A stretch of DNA of 64,000 bases from Okapia johnstoni (GCA_024291935.2 CM044305.1:90636397-90700396), one strand, 5' to 3'. Counted from the stretch's first letter, positions 34,339 to 46,294 are shown. Made by a program: numbers and translations. Notes: a model not told the origin generated them from the letters alone.

Positions 34339-35058
34339 GGAACCTCCACAGGCTGCTTGGGCTCCTGTGTGCACAACTGACAGCTTCAGGCTGCGCTGGG
34401 GATGGAGTGGGCCTGTCCCATGGCAAGTGCAGGTCTATAAGGAGGGGCTGCCTGGGGGGAGGGGCTGGGACTCCCCTTCCTTAGGAAGCCCTTGCAGCAG
34501 CCAAGCTGTGGGAAACTCACTGAGACAAGGTTACGGCCACTGTGGTCCCGGTCCCAGCTGGCCCTCCTCCGAAGTGTCTCAGGCCCATCAAAAGGCCGGG
34601 TGCAGGAAGGAAATCCTACAAGCAGTGCTTACGCTTGGGGAGAGGGTTTGTGGGTGAGTTCCTTTTCTTCTTTAGAGTCACTGGATTTTTTCATTGATTG
34701 TAACAATGACTGTACAGGCTCCTGGAATAGCATTGAAACACCCCACCCTGAAAGGCTGCAGCCCTGGTGCGTTGTTACCCACAAAGTGATGATAAGGCGT
34801 GATTTCCAGAAGGCCTCTTTGAAAATGTGGGAAGGTGTGTGGAGTGAGTCAGGGTGGGGATGGAGAGGGTTTTGTAAGTGAAGTCACTAGCACTTATGAA
34901 CTTCCGACCTGGGGTTGGAGTGTCTGCTTTTTCTGTCTGGAAGGCTGGACCTGGGGGCAACAGGCCATAGGAGAGAGCATTTTGGTTTATGTGGGGCTAA
35001 GAAGGGAATGTGGAAAGCAAAAGGCAAAGCATGTGAGCAAATACTTTGTGGGTGTATA

Positions 35059-35081
35059 TGTGTGTGTGTGTGTGTGTGTGT
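35059..35081. repeat. (TG)n microsatellite
   Basis: About 11 TG units. Confidence 0.9.
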
Positions 35082-35246
35082 CTGCTCTCCAAGCAAGAGA
35101 ATGGTCACACCGTAAAGGAAGAAAAGGGTAAGGATCTGACATAAGAATACAAAGTTTTCTGGGAAAGTTTAGGAAGCAGACTGGAAACTGTACCTTCCAG
35201 TCCTGGCCCTATTTCCTCGTTTACAAAATGAGAAGTGAGGCCCGTG

Positions 35247-35313
35247 CAGTGCATTCTTGGTAGTCGGGCTCCTCTGCTCTGGCAGGGGGTCAGCCCGGGG
35301 CCAGTGGGGTCAA
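35247..35313. repeat. 67-bp dispersed repeat, copy 2
   Basis: Same sequence as 34272-34338 with three transitions. The left flank (TTCCTCGTTTACAAAATGAG) looks like a MIR relic, so this copy appears to have been added to a MIR. Confidence 0.92.
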
Positions 35314-35887
35314 AGTTGCCATTGGTGACGTGTGGCTGTTGACCCTGGGAAGGGTGCTGCTCTGGATTGAGATGTGTGGTAAGTGGAAAATACACACCAG
35401 ATTCAGAGACGTAATGTGAAAAAAAAGAAAAAGAACTCTCTTATTACTAATTTTTAAAATATTGATTACAGGTTGAGATAGCAATATTTGGGGTATATCA
35501 CCTTAAGGCAAATCTATTCCCAGAATCAGGTTCACCTGTCCCTTTTCTCTGTTGAACGTGGCTACTAGAAAGTTGAAATTACCCATATGGCACACACTGT
35601 ATCGCACAGCAATTCAGCACTTGGGCAGCACTGGGATGCACAGTCATAATTCTTAGAGCCCCTTAAAATTCCCCACAGAAATATCACCCAATACAAGTCC
35701 CACCGAAGGGAGGGGATTAGGGGAGGCTGGCTCAGAGCATAATCTGAAGCAGTCTGCCATAAGCAGGGAGTTTCTTTGAAGTCTCACATTTTCACTTTAT
35801 AAATGCCTATGTGTTTGTTTTGATATAGAAATAACAAGTCTGAAAAAGGAAAAACAAAGTTCTCTCCCTTCCTTCACTTTCTAATTA

Positions 35888-36119
35888 ATATCTTTAAGCA
35901 AGAGACAGGGTGCTCAGGGCTGGTGCACTGGGATGACCCTGAGGGATGGGATGGGGAGGGAGGTATGGAGGAAGGGTCAGGATGGGGAACACATGTACAC
36001 CCATGGCTGATTCATGTGAATGTATGGCAAAAACCACCACAATATTGTAAAGTAATTAGCCTCCAATTAAAATAAATAAATAAAAAATAAAATAAAATAA
36101 ATTAAAAATTAAAAAAAAG
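35888..36119 (+). mobile_element. L1_BT-type 3' end
   Basis: AGGGTGCTCAGGGCTGGTGC, GGGGAACACATGTACACCCA, ACAATATTGTAAAGTAATTA and an A/T-rich tail of AAATAAA repeats. Confidence 0.9.
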
Positions 36120-37242
36120 AAGACATACGTTTTCTTCGCTGGTTTCAAGTCCTACCCTGTGGCCAGCACACTGTCTTGGAGCCCTACGGGTCTGCAGGCC
36201 TCAGTTTGGGAAGCATGGGTGGTGATGTCTAAAAGGACCCAGCCGTCTTTTAGTGTCTATAGGAGGCTCCAGAGTTCCTAATTGCCACATGTCCCCTTTT
36301 GTTCTGGGGTTCTCACCTTTGCTCCCCACCCCTTCGAGTTCCTGAGTCCTTGGGAGTGGATTGAGCCAAGTAGAAAGGACAGAAACAGCCTTTCTTTCTC
36401 TTTTGTAGCCAGAGAACTATGCACACAGGTGCCCTGTAAATACTTGGCATATTGAATAGTTGAGTAACCAGAACTGGGGGCCCAGCCTGCCTCCCACAGC
36501 CCCGCTGGCTCCCGCTGCTGCTGGCAGTATGAAAAGGTCTTTCAAAATGGTCCTGTTTGAAAATTCACTAGGGAAGAAAGCCGCCTCCGATCCTTTGGGG
36601 GAAGCAGATAGGGCCTAGAAACCAAATGATAAATAAGCCAATGAGGTAAGAAATCAAATTGGAACCAGTACAATTCAGAAAATCATGGGATGCGCCATCA
36701 CCAAACTAGACCATAGCCCTTATCGAAGTTACACCTCCATCAGTGGAGTAAGTCAGGATGGCTCTCTCGTGGGCAAATTTCATTTTCTCTCTCCTCACCC
36801 TGAATGAGCTCGCCAATGAGCTTGGCCGCCTCTTGTTGACACCTTTTTTCACTTTAATATTCCCGTTTAGGCTAACAATTCGAACTGCTCTTAACTTTCA
36901 AAGATGCCAACAGTGTCCAGCTCTGGGCCACTCACCAGGCTGCAGCCTCCCCCAGCCTTGGTACAGGGGGCTCCTACATCCTGAAACAGAACCCCTGGAA
37001 GTTACAAATATTTTTACCTGGCTGATTTGATAACTGGTCTTGAAATGGAGCATACATACACTAATTCCAATCAAGCCTGGAAGAATCTTCAGAGCCCTGT
37101 TTCCACCAGCAGGTGGGAACTAAAATTAGTCCCACTGTCCTGTGGCTTGGGCTAGCCACTGAGCACAGACAAGCTTGTCAAGCTGCAGTCTTCTGCTTCA
37201 ACTTGCCATCATTCACCCATCAATGACTGTTTCTTTCTTTTA

Positions 37243-37380
37243 CAAAATATTATATTTGTTTATTTATTTTTGGTCCCACCACGAGGCTTGTGGAATCTTA
37301 GTTCCCCAACCAGGGATCGAACCTGGGCCCTCAGCAGCAAAAGGGCCGAGTCCTAACCACTGCACTGCCAGGGAACTCCC
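37243..37380 (-). mobile_element. CHR SINE, reverse orientation
   Basis: TTTATTTATTTTTGGTCCCA, CCCAACCAGGGATCGAACCT and CACTGCCAGGGAACTCCC. Confidence 0.88.
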
Positions 37381-38063
37381 TTGTATGTGTCTATTAATCT
37401 CTCAGTCAGTCACAACCCATGGACTGCCTGGTTTACAAAGGAAAAGAAAGATGCAAATGCTTGGATTCATTGATTTATTAGTGGATACAAAATCTTGACA
37501 CCTCAATTCTGTCCGTCTCTTCTCACTTATTAGCTGGAATGCTTTCAGTAAAACAAATCTTTCCCTCATAATATTTTGTTCCCCTGGGAGTATGGTTTAC
37601 ATAGAAAAGAAAGATAAATGCTCGATTCTTTCTTACTATTTACCATTTTCCAGATGATTTAGTTACCTAATATCTTCAAAGGGGACCAGTGAGTTTATTA
37701 ATGTTTTGTTATTTAAACTACATTATAATACTATGTATAGTTATGGACTTAAATAATTATTGGTCTCCTAGTCTGTGTCAGGCATTGTTCCAGGACAAGT
37801 GCCTGAACAAGACAAACCTGGGCCCCTCCCTCATGGAGCTGACCATCATGGCTTACTCTATAACCCGCTTTCCCATTCTGCTGTTAAACAGGGGATATTT
37901 CACTGGAGGCTAACATATGACCAGCCATATGCAGAGCTCCAGAAATAAGCTGAGGATTGCATCATCATGGAGTCTTCCTCAGGCCCTTCCCAGAACACTC
38001 TCCTGATTTTGGAGGCTCAACTTGTCATATCCCCTCTCCTTGCTAATCTTTTCTGGCTGTTCC

Positions 38064-38206
38064 TTTTTTTTTTTTTTTAAGAAAGGGCTAGTTTATTTTT
38101 ATTTTGGCCACACCGTGAGGCATGCAGGATCTTAGTTCTCTGACCAGGGATCGAACATATGCCCCCTGCAGTGGAAGCATGGAGTCCTAACCACTGGACC
38201 ACCAGG
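38064..38206 (-). mobile_element. CHR SINE, reverse orientation
   Basis: Poly-T at the left, TCTGACCAGGGATCGAACAT and CTAACCACTGGACCACCAGG. Confidence 0.9.
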
Positions 38207-39972
38207 GTGTTCATTTGAAGCGGATTTTATGGAGGAAATTATTACATAAAAGCAATCTACACTGTGTAATTTCCTTCCCCTTGTGGATTTCCCAGAAATA
38301 GTCTCTGTCACCAATCTCTGTCCCACTCAAATGGGTAGAGGGTTGGGCTTTTTCTAGAATGCTGTGGCCTGGGCATCTGTGACCAGTCTCCATCATGTCA
38401 CCTGCACCCCTCTTAGAGAGGATGGAGGCCCCGCTGTGCATCTGTGGGCAAGCATTTCTGCTAAAGGGCAAAACTCAATTTGCAGGTACAAGACCCTCAG
38501 CGACTCAAAGCCATTGAGAGGAGTTGTTCGTCTCTCTAGTATGCCTGGCTCCGGTCCCAACTGTAGCTGAAAAGAAATAGGTTGAGGAGGTTGCTGACTG
38601 CGGTGAACAGATGATCTTCTAATTATTTATTTTGGGTCTCATACACGGTTAGAACGTCACTGCAAGGTCAAAGCAACAGCCCACACAAAAGTTGGCTAAA
38701 CATGTAAGCAATGGAAAATGTTGATGGTGGTGACTAAATATAGACACATATATGGGTGGATTCCGGAAACGGCAAAGTGGTGAACCTGACACTGAGCCCC
38801 AGCAATATTCTGGACCACATTCTCAAACAGGTGGCTTCTGCATATTTAGAAAAGAATGTGGAGCCCACACACCACTGGGCTTGAAAAGGTTAAAGAGGAA
38901 ACCTCTGGGCAGCTCTAGTCAAAGAACAGTATTTGATGATGGGAAGCAGGAAGGATCATAGTGTTCGTGTTTCTATAACAACACCTGGAGGGGGTGTTAA
39001 ACACAGGACATCACCAAGATCATGGAAAGTACTGAGAATGACTGAACCTACAGCATGGATTATATTTTACAAGAGCTTTCTTAAACGAAAATAAAACCAA
39101 CAGCCTAGAATAGCTTAAAGTGGGTTTCTGATGCTGACTTTTTTAATAATTCCTTCATCACTCACAGAACAGCAAAGCCCCTGCTCCAGATTTTCTGGTT
39201 CAGTGAGTACTCTTCTTTAGCTGCATGTTCAAAGTTCTGCTGATCTTCTGTGTGTTCTAAACTGTACTGTCTTCCATGATACTCTCATCAATAAAACGGT
39301 GAAATGTGGGTGGACGGTAACATTTAAGGAGGCTTGCATCTGGTGCCTTACTCTTCCAGGGAATTGGTTGATGGCAGCATGGGTTGGGGGGAAGAGTGGG
39401 ACCCTCCAGCTCTGTGTGGATGAATATTTCCTTGTCAAGAGAAGTTTAAGTAGAATCCCTTGGTCAAATTGAGGTATGAGCCCAAGCTGAGAGGGCTAGA
39501 TGTCCAATTGTATACACGTAAATACACACAAATTCTCACCCAAATCCTTCAAGAGCTGGAAGAGTTGACCTGCTCACATTCCTGCTTTGAAGGGGAGTCC
39601 CTGCTGGCTGAAGATCCCTGGCTCTTATCTGCTTGATCTCTGCCCCAAAGAAAGAGAGGAGTACACACTTCTATAGGCCCTCTGTTCTCCCTCCAGATAA
39701 GCCCTGGGAGAAAACAATAGTGGATCAGTATTCATTTCATTCAAAGATCCTGGGAAAATGAAATTCTTCTTAGAGATCATCTCACGTTAAAGCCCTACAT
39801 ACCATACTCACCTGAGGTCTGTAAGAAGTCGGTGTAACAAAATACAATTTGAGCCCAAATCTCAACATTCTTACTATAATTGTTTGCTCAATAACAAGGC
39901 GTTGCTCTCAGGGAATTCTTTAGGTCAATCCTGTTGTTGACAAATCCATTACTGAGAAAATAGGCAAGGAAG

Positions 39973-40099
39973 AAATGGCAGCCCACTCCTGTGTTGTTGC
40001 CTGGAGAATCCTATGGACAGAGGAGCCTCGCGGGCTATAGTCGCGGGCTATAGTCCATGGGGTCGCAAAGAGTCGGACATGACTAAGTGACTAAACAGC
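39973..40099 (+). mobile_element. Bov-A body SINE with target duplication
   Basis: AAATGGCAGCCCACTCC to GTCGGACATGACTAAGTGAC. AGGCAAGGAAG at 39962-39972 and 40100-40110 flanks it. It contains an internal 13-bp tandem repeat (40028-40053). Confidence 0.9.
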
Positions 40100-40216
40100 A
40101 GGCAAGGAAGACAAAGGGAATGTGAATGCAAAATGCTGGCTCCTCTAAAGCTGTCTCACCTTCAGCTGCCTTCTAGCCTCCAAATGACTTAGGTTTATAC
40201 AATTTAGATATTATAT

Positions 40217-40331
40217 GGGACTTCCTTGGCAGTCCAGTCATTAGGACTCTGAGCTTCCACTGCAGGGGGCATGAGTTCCATCCCGGTTGGGGAACTGAGA
40301 TCCCCAAATGCTATGTGGCCAAGAAAAAAAA
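40217..40331 (+). mobile_element. CHR SINE
   Basis: GGGACTTCCTTGGCAGTCCA, AGTTCCATCCCGGTTGGGGA and an A tail. Flanked by ATATTATAT at 40208-40216 and 40332-40340. Confidence 0.92.
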
Positions 40332-40340
40332 ATATTATAT

Positions 40341-40904
40341 CCCCTCTTTGTTTCAGAAGCTACTTCAATGACTTTGATAAATCTCCTAAAAGCTACATGG
40401 TGCTTTTCAAAGAAGATTCAAACAATTCCTTCACTTGACTTTTGCAAACTAGCCCTCAAACAATGCCCAAGGAACATTGCCCGATGCTTGGTTGCGGCTT
40501 GTTTCTAAGAAAGCAGCAAATGTTATGAATAGGTTGGTTCGGACTCACCTACTTATCTTTTAGTAACTTGGGTCACTAGGAAAGTCCTTGGGTTGTGTTG
40601 ATGACACAGGAACACACACTTTCTTCTCCCTTCTCTCTCCCCTCTGGAACTCCTTATTGAACAGATGGTTATATTTTCACTCCTGTATCTTATCAGCACC
40701 TTATTTGCTATGGAATGAAGAAGGCATTTGTTCAAACATTTCTGTATATACTGATCAGTTACGAGGAAAGTTGTGCCTTAAAATACTCTGCCTGGAAAAT
40801 ACTCTCTAAGTCTAAGAAGACAAAATTGGCCTCAATTTCAATTCTAGCTTACAGTTGGGAAAGGAAACACCACTTTAACCTGTTCTGAAGTCAGAAAACC
40901 TAAT
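40341..40904. other. Unannotated intergenic sequence
   Basis: Nothing identifiable. Confidence 0.45.
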
Positions 40905-41875
40905 TCAGTTAGGTTTAGTTCAGTTACTTAGTTGTGTCCGACTCTCTGCAACCCTATGAACCGCAGCAAGCCAGGCCTCCCTATCCATCGCCAACTCCCA
41001 GAGTTCACCCAAACTCATGTCCATTGAGTCGGTGATGCCATCCAACCATCTCATCCTCTGTTGTCGCCTTCTCCTCCTGCCCTCAATCTTTCCCAGCATC
41101 AGGGGCTTTTCCAGTGAGTCAGTTCTTCCACATCAGGTGGCCAAAGTATTGGAGTTTCAGCTTCAACATCAGTCCTTCCAATGAACACCCAGGGCTGATC
41201 TCCTTTAGGATGGACTGGTTGGATCTCCTTGCAGTCCAGGGGACTCTTAAGAGTCTTCTCCAACACCACAGTTCAAAAGCATCAATTCGTCGGTGCTCAG
41301 CTTTCTTTATAGTCCAACTCTCACATCCATACATGACTACTGGAAAAACCATAGCCTTGACTAGATGGACCTTTGTTGGCAAAGCTTTTTAATATGCTGT
41401 CTAGGATGGTCATAACTTTCCTTCCAAGGAGTAAGCGTCTTTTAATTTCATGGCTGCAATCACCATCTGCAGTGATTTTGGAGCCCAGAAAAATAAAGTC
41501 TGACACTGTTTTCACTGTTTCCCCATCTATTTGCCATGAAGTGATGGGACTGTATGCCATGATCTTAGTTTTCTGAATGTTGAGCTTCAAGCCAACTTTT
41601 TCACTCTCCTCTTTCACTTTCATCAAGAGGCTCTTTAGTTCTTCTTCACTTTCTGCCATAAGGGTGGTGTCATCTGCATATCTGAGGTTATTGATATTTC
41701 TCCCAGCAATCTTGATTCCAGCTTGTGCTTCTTCCAGCCAAGCATTTCTCATGATGTACTCTGCATATAAGTTAAATAAGCAGGGTGACAATATACAGCC
41801 TTGACGTACTCCTTTTCCTATTTGGAACCAGTCTGTTGTTCCATGTCCAGTTAGACTTGGTAAATTCAAAACTTC
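40905..41875 (-). mobile_element. BovB (RTE) LINE with reverse-transcriptase coding segment
   Basis: About 970 bp in reverse. The minus-strand frame at 41321-41869 reads IGKGVRQGCILSPCLFNLYA and then NLRYADDTTLMAESEEE: these are the RT palm motifs, with the YADD catalytic box intact. Relative to other copies an 11-bp deletion near 41385 breaks the frame; the C-terminal part continues separately at 41119-41382 (HLVKAMVFPVVMYGCESWTI). The endonuclease domain and the first half of the RT are absent, so this is a dead 5'-truncated copy. Confidence 0.94.
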
Positions 41876-43894
41876 ATTTCTCTTTTCAGAGTCTCAGGAA
41901 AAAAAATTTGAAGCACATGCACTGTGCCTGTACCTGATCTTTTTCTACCCTCTCCCTTTCCTCTTTATTTCTCAACATTTTTACCTACAAATATGGCTCA
42001 TTTCTTCTGATTTAAAAATGAATGGCTAATTATATGGGGATTTCAGTATAGCATAAAGAGACCAGAAAAGGTTTTGAAGAGTCTCTAAGTTCATTACTTA
42101 GGTTAACTTTGGTGACTTCATGCTAACAAAAGCATATTCACATGTATATTTTTACCACATATATATGCAAAGAGAAATCTCTTCAAAAGGTATACGAAGC
42201 ACTTAACACTCTGTTTTCCCTCCCTCTGGTCACATCCATTGCAGACTACCTTCAGATCCATGGTCCTCCCTTAACAAGTAGGTGTCCTCCAAGAATGAGC
42301 TTCACAGGAGAGTCCATTGGAAGATTCACGACTGGGATCAAAATTCCCTGCTCCTGTTCCATCCAGTCACTGATTACAAGCAGGACTTTTTAGTTGTTTA
42401 CCAGGTATCAGAGAAAATGGCCAAAGAATGGTCCCCTAAGAGCACTGTGGACAGCACCTTTATAGGATTCAAGTGAGAAAATCAAGTACAGTCTTCAAGA
42501 AATCAAAACAAGAGCACTGAGATCCAGCCAGAATGAAATGGAATTTGAAGCAATTACCCCACTTACTCAGCAACAAAATTAAAAAGACCCATTCAGTTTC
42601 ATGAGGGTTTAAGACCCCCCAAATGGTCATAAACTAAATGGCTTCCAATCTCAGATCACCTTTGGCTCCAGAGCCATGCAGTCTGACTTGAGGCTCAGGC
42701 CCACACACTGCAGGGAGGTGGAAAGGCTCCAGGGCATTTCAGTGAGAGCCAGAAAGCCACACCAAGTTTGTTCATGTTTTCACATGAAACAAAGTGCTAG
42801 GGTGGAACTTCCCAGTTGGGAACTGAATTCAGAGCATCGTCTAGCTTGCTGACGAAAACCCAGCATATACCCACCTGCAAATTCATCGGGATTCGTATAT
42901 GTCGGTGATTCTGTATTCACTGCATTCCAGTAAATATTTGAGATCATTGTGTAAAATCTTGCAGGTAATTTCCCCAGTAATTCCATAGATGGCCAAATGT
43001 GGCCCAACACATTGGAAAATCTCACATTAAATTTATTTTCTTCATTGTATTCGTAGTCTTTTAATATAAGTTATAATCAAAAGTGATGCTAACAAGGGCC
43101 ACTTCAAGCCCTTGGCAACCCTCCCCAGCTGTGGGTAAGGTAATCCCAGCTAAGGTAATCCATTAAGTTGTCTTCAAAACACTGATGTTTAGAGCAGGTA
43201 GTACTTTAGAAACTGCATTCAAACACCCAAGAGTTACCTAAACATAATGGTCCTTTTGATCCAAAGGAACTTTCTGGAGTGGGCTGGTGGTGGTGGTGGG
43301 AGTCCCACTATGCTCTCCTTCCAACTGTCTGAGCTCTACCTTCACATTCATGGAACCAGCACATCAATTGCGCCAACCCAGAAAAACTCCAATTAAGCCC
43401 TACTTTGACCACTTGTAACTAATATACAATGATGAGTGTTGTTTCTCTTTAAAAAATGATAAAATATTAAAGATGAGATGAGATGCTGGGTGTTACAGAT
43501 GATTGGGCATATGGATGGAAACAGGTTTCTGTTTCTACATAGCAACACTTGGACAGATCACTTTCTGACTGATTTTGGACTGCGCTTGAAAATACACTCA
43601 CTATAGGGTGAAGATGAGAATATGGTTTGCAGAGAGGAGAAAGGAAATTCATTATTTAAATAATAACCAGGAACCCTCACTTAAAACACACACACACATA
43701 CTCTTGTGTGAATGACCTCTCTTTCCATGGAAGAAGAGTTTATGGATTGAATTAATAAATGCATCTAGGGACACACTAATGAATCAATCCAACTTATAAA
43801 ACACTCCCAGTGCACTATAGTAAGCTTTGAGGGAACAGTCTGAAGAGCCCTATACCACTGTGCTTGATTGGCAGTTGTGTTACCTTCTACTGTT
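41876..43894. other. Unannotated intergenic sequence
   Basis: Only a GGT-repeat near 43285-43300 and a short CA run at 43687-43698 stand out. Confidence 0.45.
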
Positions 43895-43991
43895 GTCATT
43901 TTCTGTGCATATTATGCCTTGCATTAGCATGTAAGCCCCATCTTTGTCTCTCCTACATACTTACACTGTACCTGGTATACAGCCAAGGCTT
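43895..43991 (+). repeat. L2-like LINE 3' relic
   Basis: ATGTAAGCCCCATCTTTGTC, CACTGTACCTGGTATACAGC resemble the L2 3' end; a CHR SINE follows directly. Confidence 0.5.
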
Positions 43992-44003
43992 CAAGTAAGT
44001 TTT

Positions 44004-44121
44004 TTTTTTGGCCATGCCTTGTGGCATATGGGATCTTAGTTCTCTGATCAGAGATGGAACCTGTGCCCCTTGCATTGGAAGCTCAGAATCTTAACCAATG
44101 GACCACCAAGGAAGTCCCCTC
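44004..44121 (-). mobile_element. CHR SINE, reverse orientation
   Basis: TTTTGGCCATGCCTTGTGGC, TCTGATCAGAGATGGAACCT, CAATGGACCACCAAGGAAGT. CAAGTAAGTTT at 43992 and 44122 is the target duplication. Confidence 0.9.
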
Positions 44122-44292
44122 CAAGTAAGTTTTGCAGCTGCTTATTCACTTGCCCCCAGGAAGCATAGGCACACATGATGACCAACAGGACAGGAATTGG
44201 GCTTCCTGCTGCTCTTCACTGTGGGGCAAGGTCTGTAACTTGACGAAAACCCCATATCATTGGTAACCTTCAAGGAGCCCCCTTCAGAACAG

Positions 44293-44376
44293 AGGCTCAA
44301 GCAGGCTTCATCCTTAGTGAAGCTCCAAGCCCAAAGGCTCAAGCAGGCCTCATCCTTAGTGAAGGTCCAAGCCCAA
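44293..44376. repeat. 42-bp tandem duplication
   Basis: AGGCTCAAGCAGGCTTCATC starts at 44293 and AGGCTCAAGCAGGCCTCATC at 44335; both units end CCAAGCCCAA. Two differences are visible. Confidence 0.9.
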
Positions 44377-45700
44377 AACAGGCAGACTTTGGAGCCAGAA
44401 AAGCACTGTGGGCCTCAGACAATCCATTTTCAAGAGTAGGCAAAAGCCCAAACCCCACCTGTTTCCAATATGAGTGTCTCTATTATGAAAAACACATTTT
44501 TACTTAGGCCTCAAATTACGTCGACTGTTGAAACAGCCTCCAATTCCTCATCAGCCCAGCCTTCTCCAGAGCAGGGATCCGCCTATATAATCAACCTGCC
44601 TGGGCCATGGTGGTCTGGCTGGTATCCACTCATGGTGCCTTCCACCCTGAGTCCTCACTCAGCTTATCTGCAATCTGTGGAGGCACCCGAGAAGTCTGGC
44701 CCATGTCACCAGACAGGCTCCTCCTGCCTGTTATTTGCACAGTGAAGTGGACGGGCCAGGCCTTCCCTCGGAGGAAGCAGCTGAAAGTATAGACTAAATG
44801 GAAACCATCTTTCTCTTGGCCAGGCATTACAAGGTTCTGGAGACCATCTTAGTGGCACATTCTCTTGAGGACGGGAAACAGCACAGTGGCTGGTGTTTTT
44901 CGGAGCTAATGAGTGACTTGGGGAACTTGGAAGCGGCCTCCAGGGCCCTGCCCTTCCTTGCCGCCCTCGCCTCAAGTCCCCCAATGACAACATCATTGCT
45001 TCCACTGAAGACATTGTTCCCTGTCAGTGTCAGAGCGCCTAGGGTAGGAAGAGACTGACACTTGGGAGGCAGAGGGGGCCTGGGGCAAACCTGGCTTAGC
45101 TCACTAATTTTTTTGAGTTTCAGAATTTGTCCCTGAGAGATCACACAGATTGAGGCTCTGACGGGTCTGAGCACTGATCACACCAGTGGTAACTGCCAGA
45201 GAAACAGGTCACGGGTGACAAGATGACAACGGCCAACATTAAAGTGAGCTAGATAAGACCACCCAGTTGATAGCACCTCCTGACGCAGCCTCACACCAGC
45301 CACCATGTGTCCATATGGTCATGAAATCTGTGACTTTTAACAAGAGAGCAGGACTTACATTTCCAAGCATGCCGGCTCCTCTCGAGTACAGACTTGAAGC
45401 AACTGTTCATGTGACCTGCCTTTAGAACCTGTTTCTGAGAGCCATATGAGAAAATCTCTCTCCTTTTATAATCACATCTCATTTCTGAGCAAAATTACTT
45501 ACCTTGACACTGAGGTCACCCTACGAGAACCTGGCTTCCTTGGCACCCATATAATATGCAGAAGGATCTGGTTAGTGACTGAGTCCTTTGGTCAGGGCAT
45601 CAGATTTGGCCTTTACCAACTTCTGGCTATTAAAAAAATTTATATCCATCATCAGAGTTAGGCAATGGGCACCCAAGTGTGCCACAGCCTAGGAAGACAC
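44377..45700. other. Unannotated intergenic sequence
   Basis: Open frames up to 115 codons around 44630-45174 occur on both strands in a moderately GC-rich stretch; none shows a known domain. Confidence 0.45.
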
Positions 45701-45861
45701 TCCCCAGCGAGCCACAGGAGCAGTGAGTGGCTAGCCTCCTGAGGGAGCAGCCTGAACAGACACCAGTGGAAAAATGAGGACATGTCTGTTAAAGGAGAAT
45801 GGCCATCTGTGACTACCGGGAATTGGGAGCAATTTTCTGAAGGTTGGTTCCACAGCCTATG
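45701..45861 (+). repeat. Long inverted repeat, left arm (161 bp)
   Basis: TCCCCAGCGAGCCACAGGAG to GGTTCCACAGCCTATG. The reverse complement of 46086-46246 aligns over all 161 bases without a gap, with about 18 mismatches, nearly all transitions. I recognise no known repeat family. Confidence 0.93.
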
Positions 45862-46085
45862 GCAGGTTCTTGGACACCGTTAGAGAAGTATGACTCTGCC
45901 TTAACCATATTTCTACAAAGCTGAAACCAAACCCAAATCCCATATCTGAACATGGAGCCAGTCCCAAAGAAGGGAGGTGGAAGGAAGTAGGTTTGCTGCA
46001 AGGAGAGTGGCTTCAGAATTGGTGGTGGAGGGAATGAACACGAATCTGGAGAGTGGTGGAAAGAGTGGGTAACATTAGAGATTGA

Positions 46086-46246
46086 CATAGCCTGTGGAAC
46101 CAACCTTCAAAAGATTGCTCCCAATTCCCAGTAGTCACAGGTGGACGTTCTCCTTTAACAGACATGTTCTCATTTTTCCAATAGTGTCTGTTCAGGCTGT
46201 TCCCTCAAGAGGTTAGCCACTTACTGTTCCTGTGACTCACTGGGGA
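46086..46246 (-). repeat. Long inverted repeat, right arm (161 bp)
   Basis: CATAGCCTGTGGAACCAACC to CACTGGGGAA, the inverted partner of 45701-45861. The 224-bp spacer (45862-46085) holds no recognisable gene. The right arm ends about 50 bp before an L1 3' fragment. Confidence 0.93.
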
Positions 46247-46294
46247 ATCAACCCTGAAATATTAACTTTTTATTTCATAACAAAAATTCTAATT

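Larger units (their letters stand above)
33701..35887. other. Intergenic sequence with GC-rich core
   Basis: A MIR-like scrap at 33705-33800. 34230-34620 is GC-rich with CpGs around a GCGGCCGC site near 34242. Frames up to 153 codons there have no recognisable domain. The 67-bp repeat pair lies here. Confidence 0.5.
36120..39961. other. Mostly unannotated intergenic sequence
   Basis: Two CHR SINEs interrupt it. I see no exon-like pattern in either strand. Confidence 0.45.

Noticed and set aside
34196..34657. 153-codon plus-strand frame
   Set aside because: Length is explained by GC-rich composition with few stops; overlapping frames exist on both strands and no motif is recognisable.
45813..46103. 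96-codon minus-strand frame spanning the inverted repeat
   Set aside because: It covers part of both arms and the spacer; no known domain and no reason to see it as coding.
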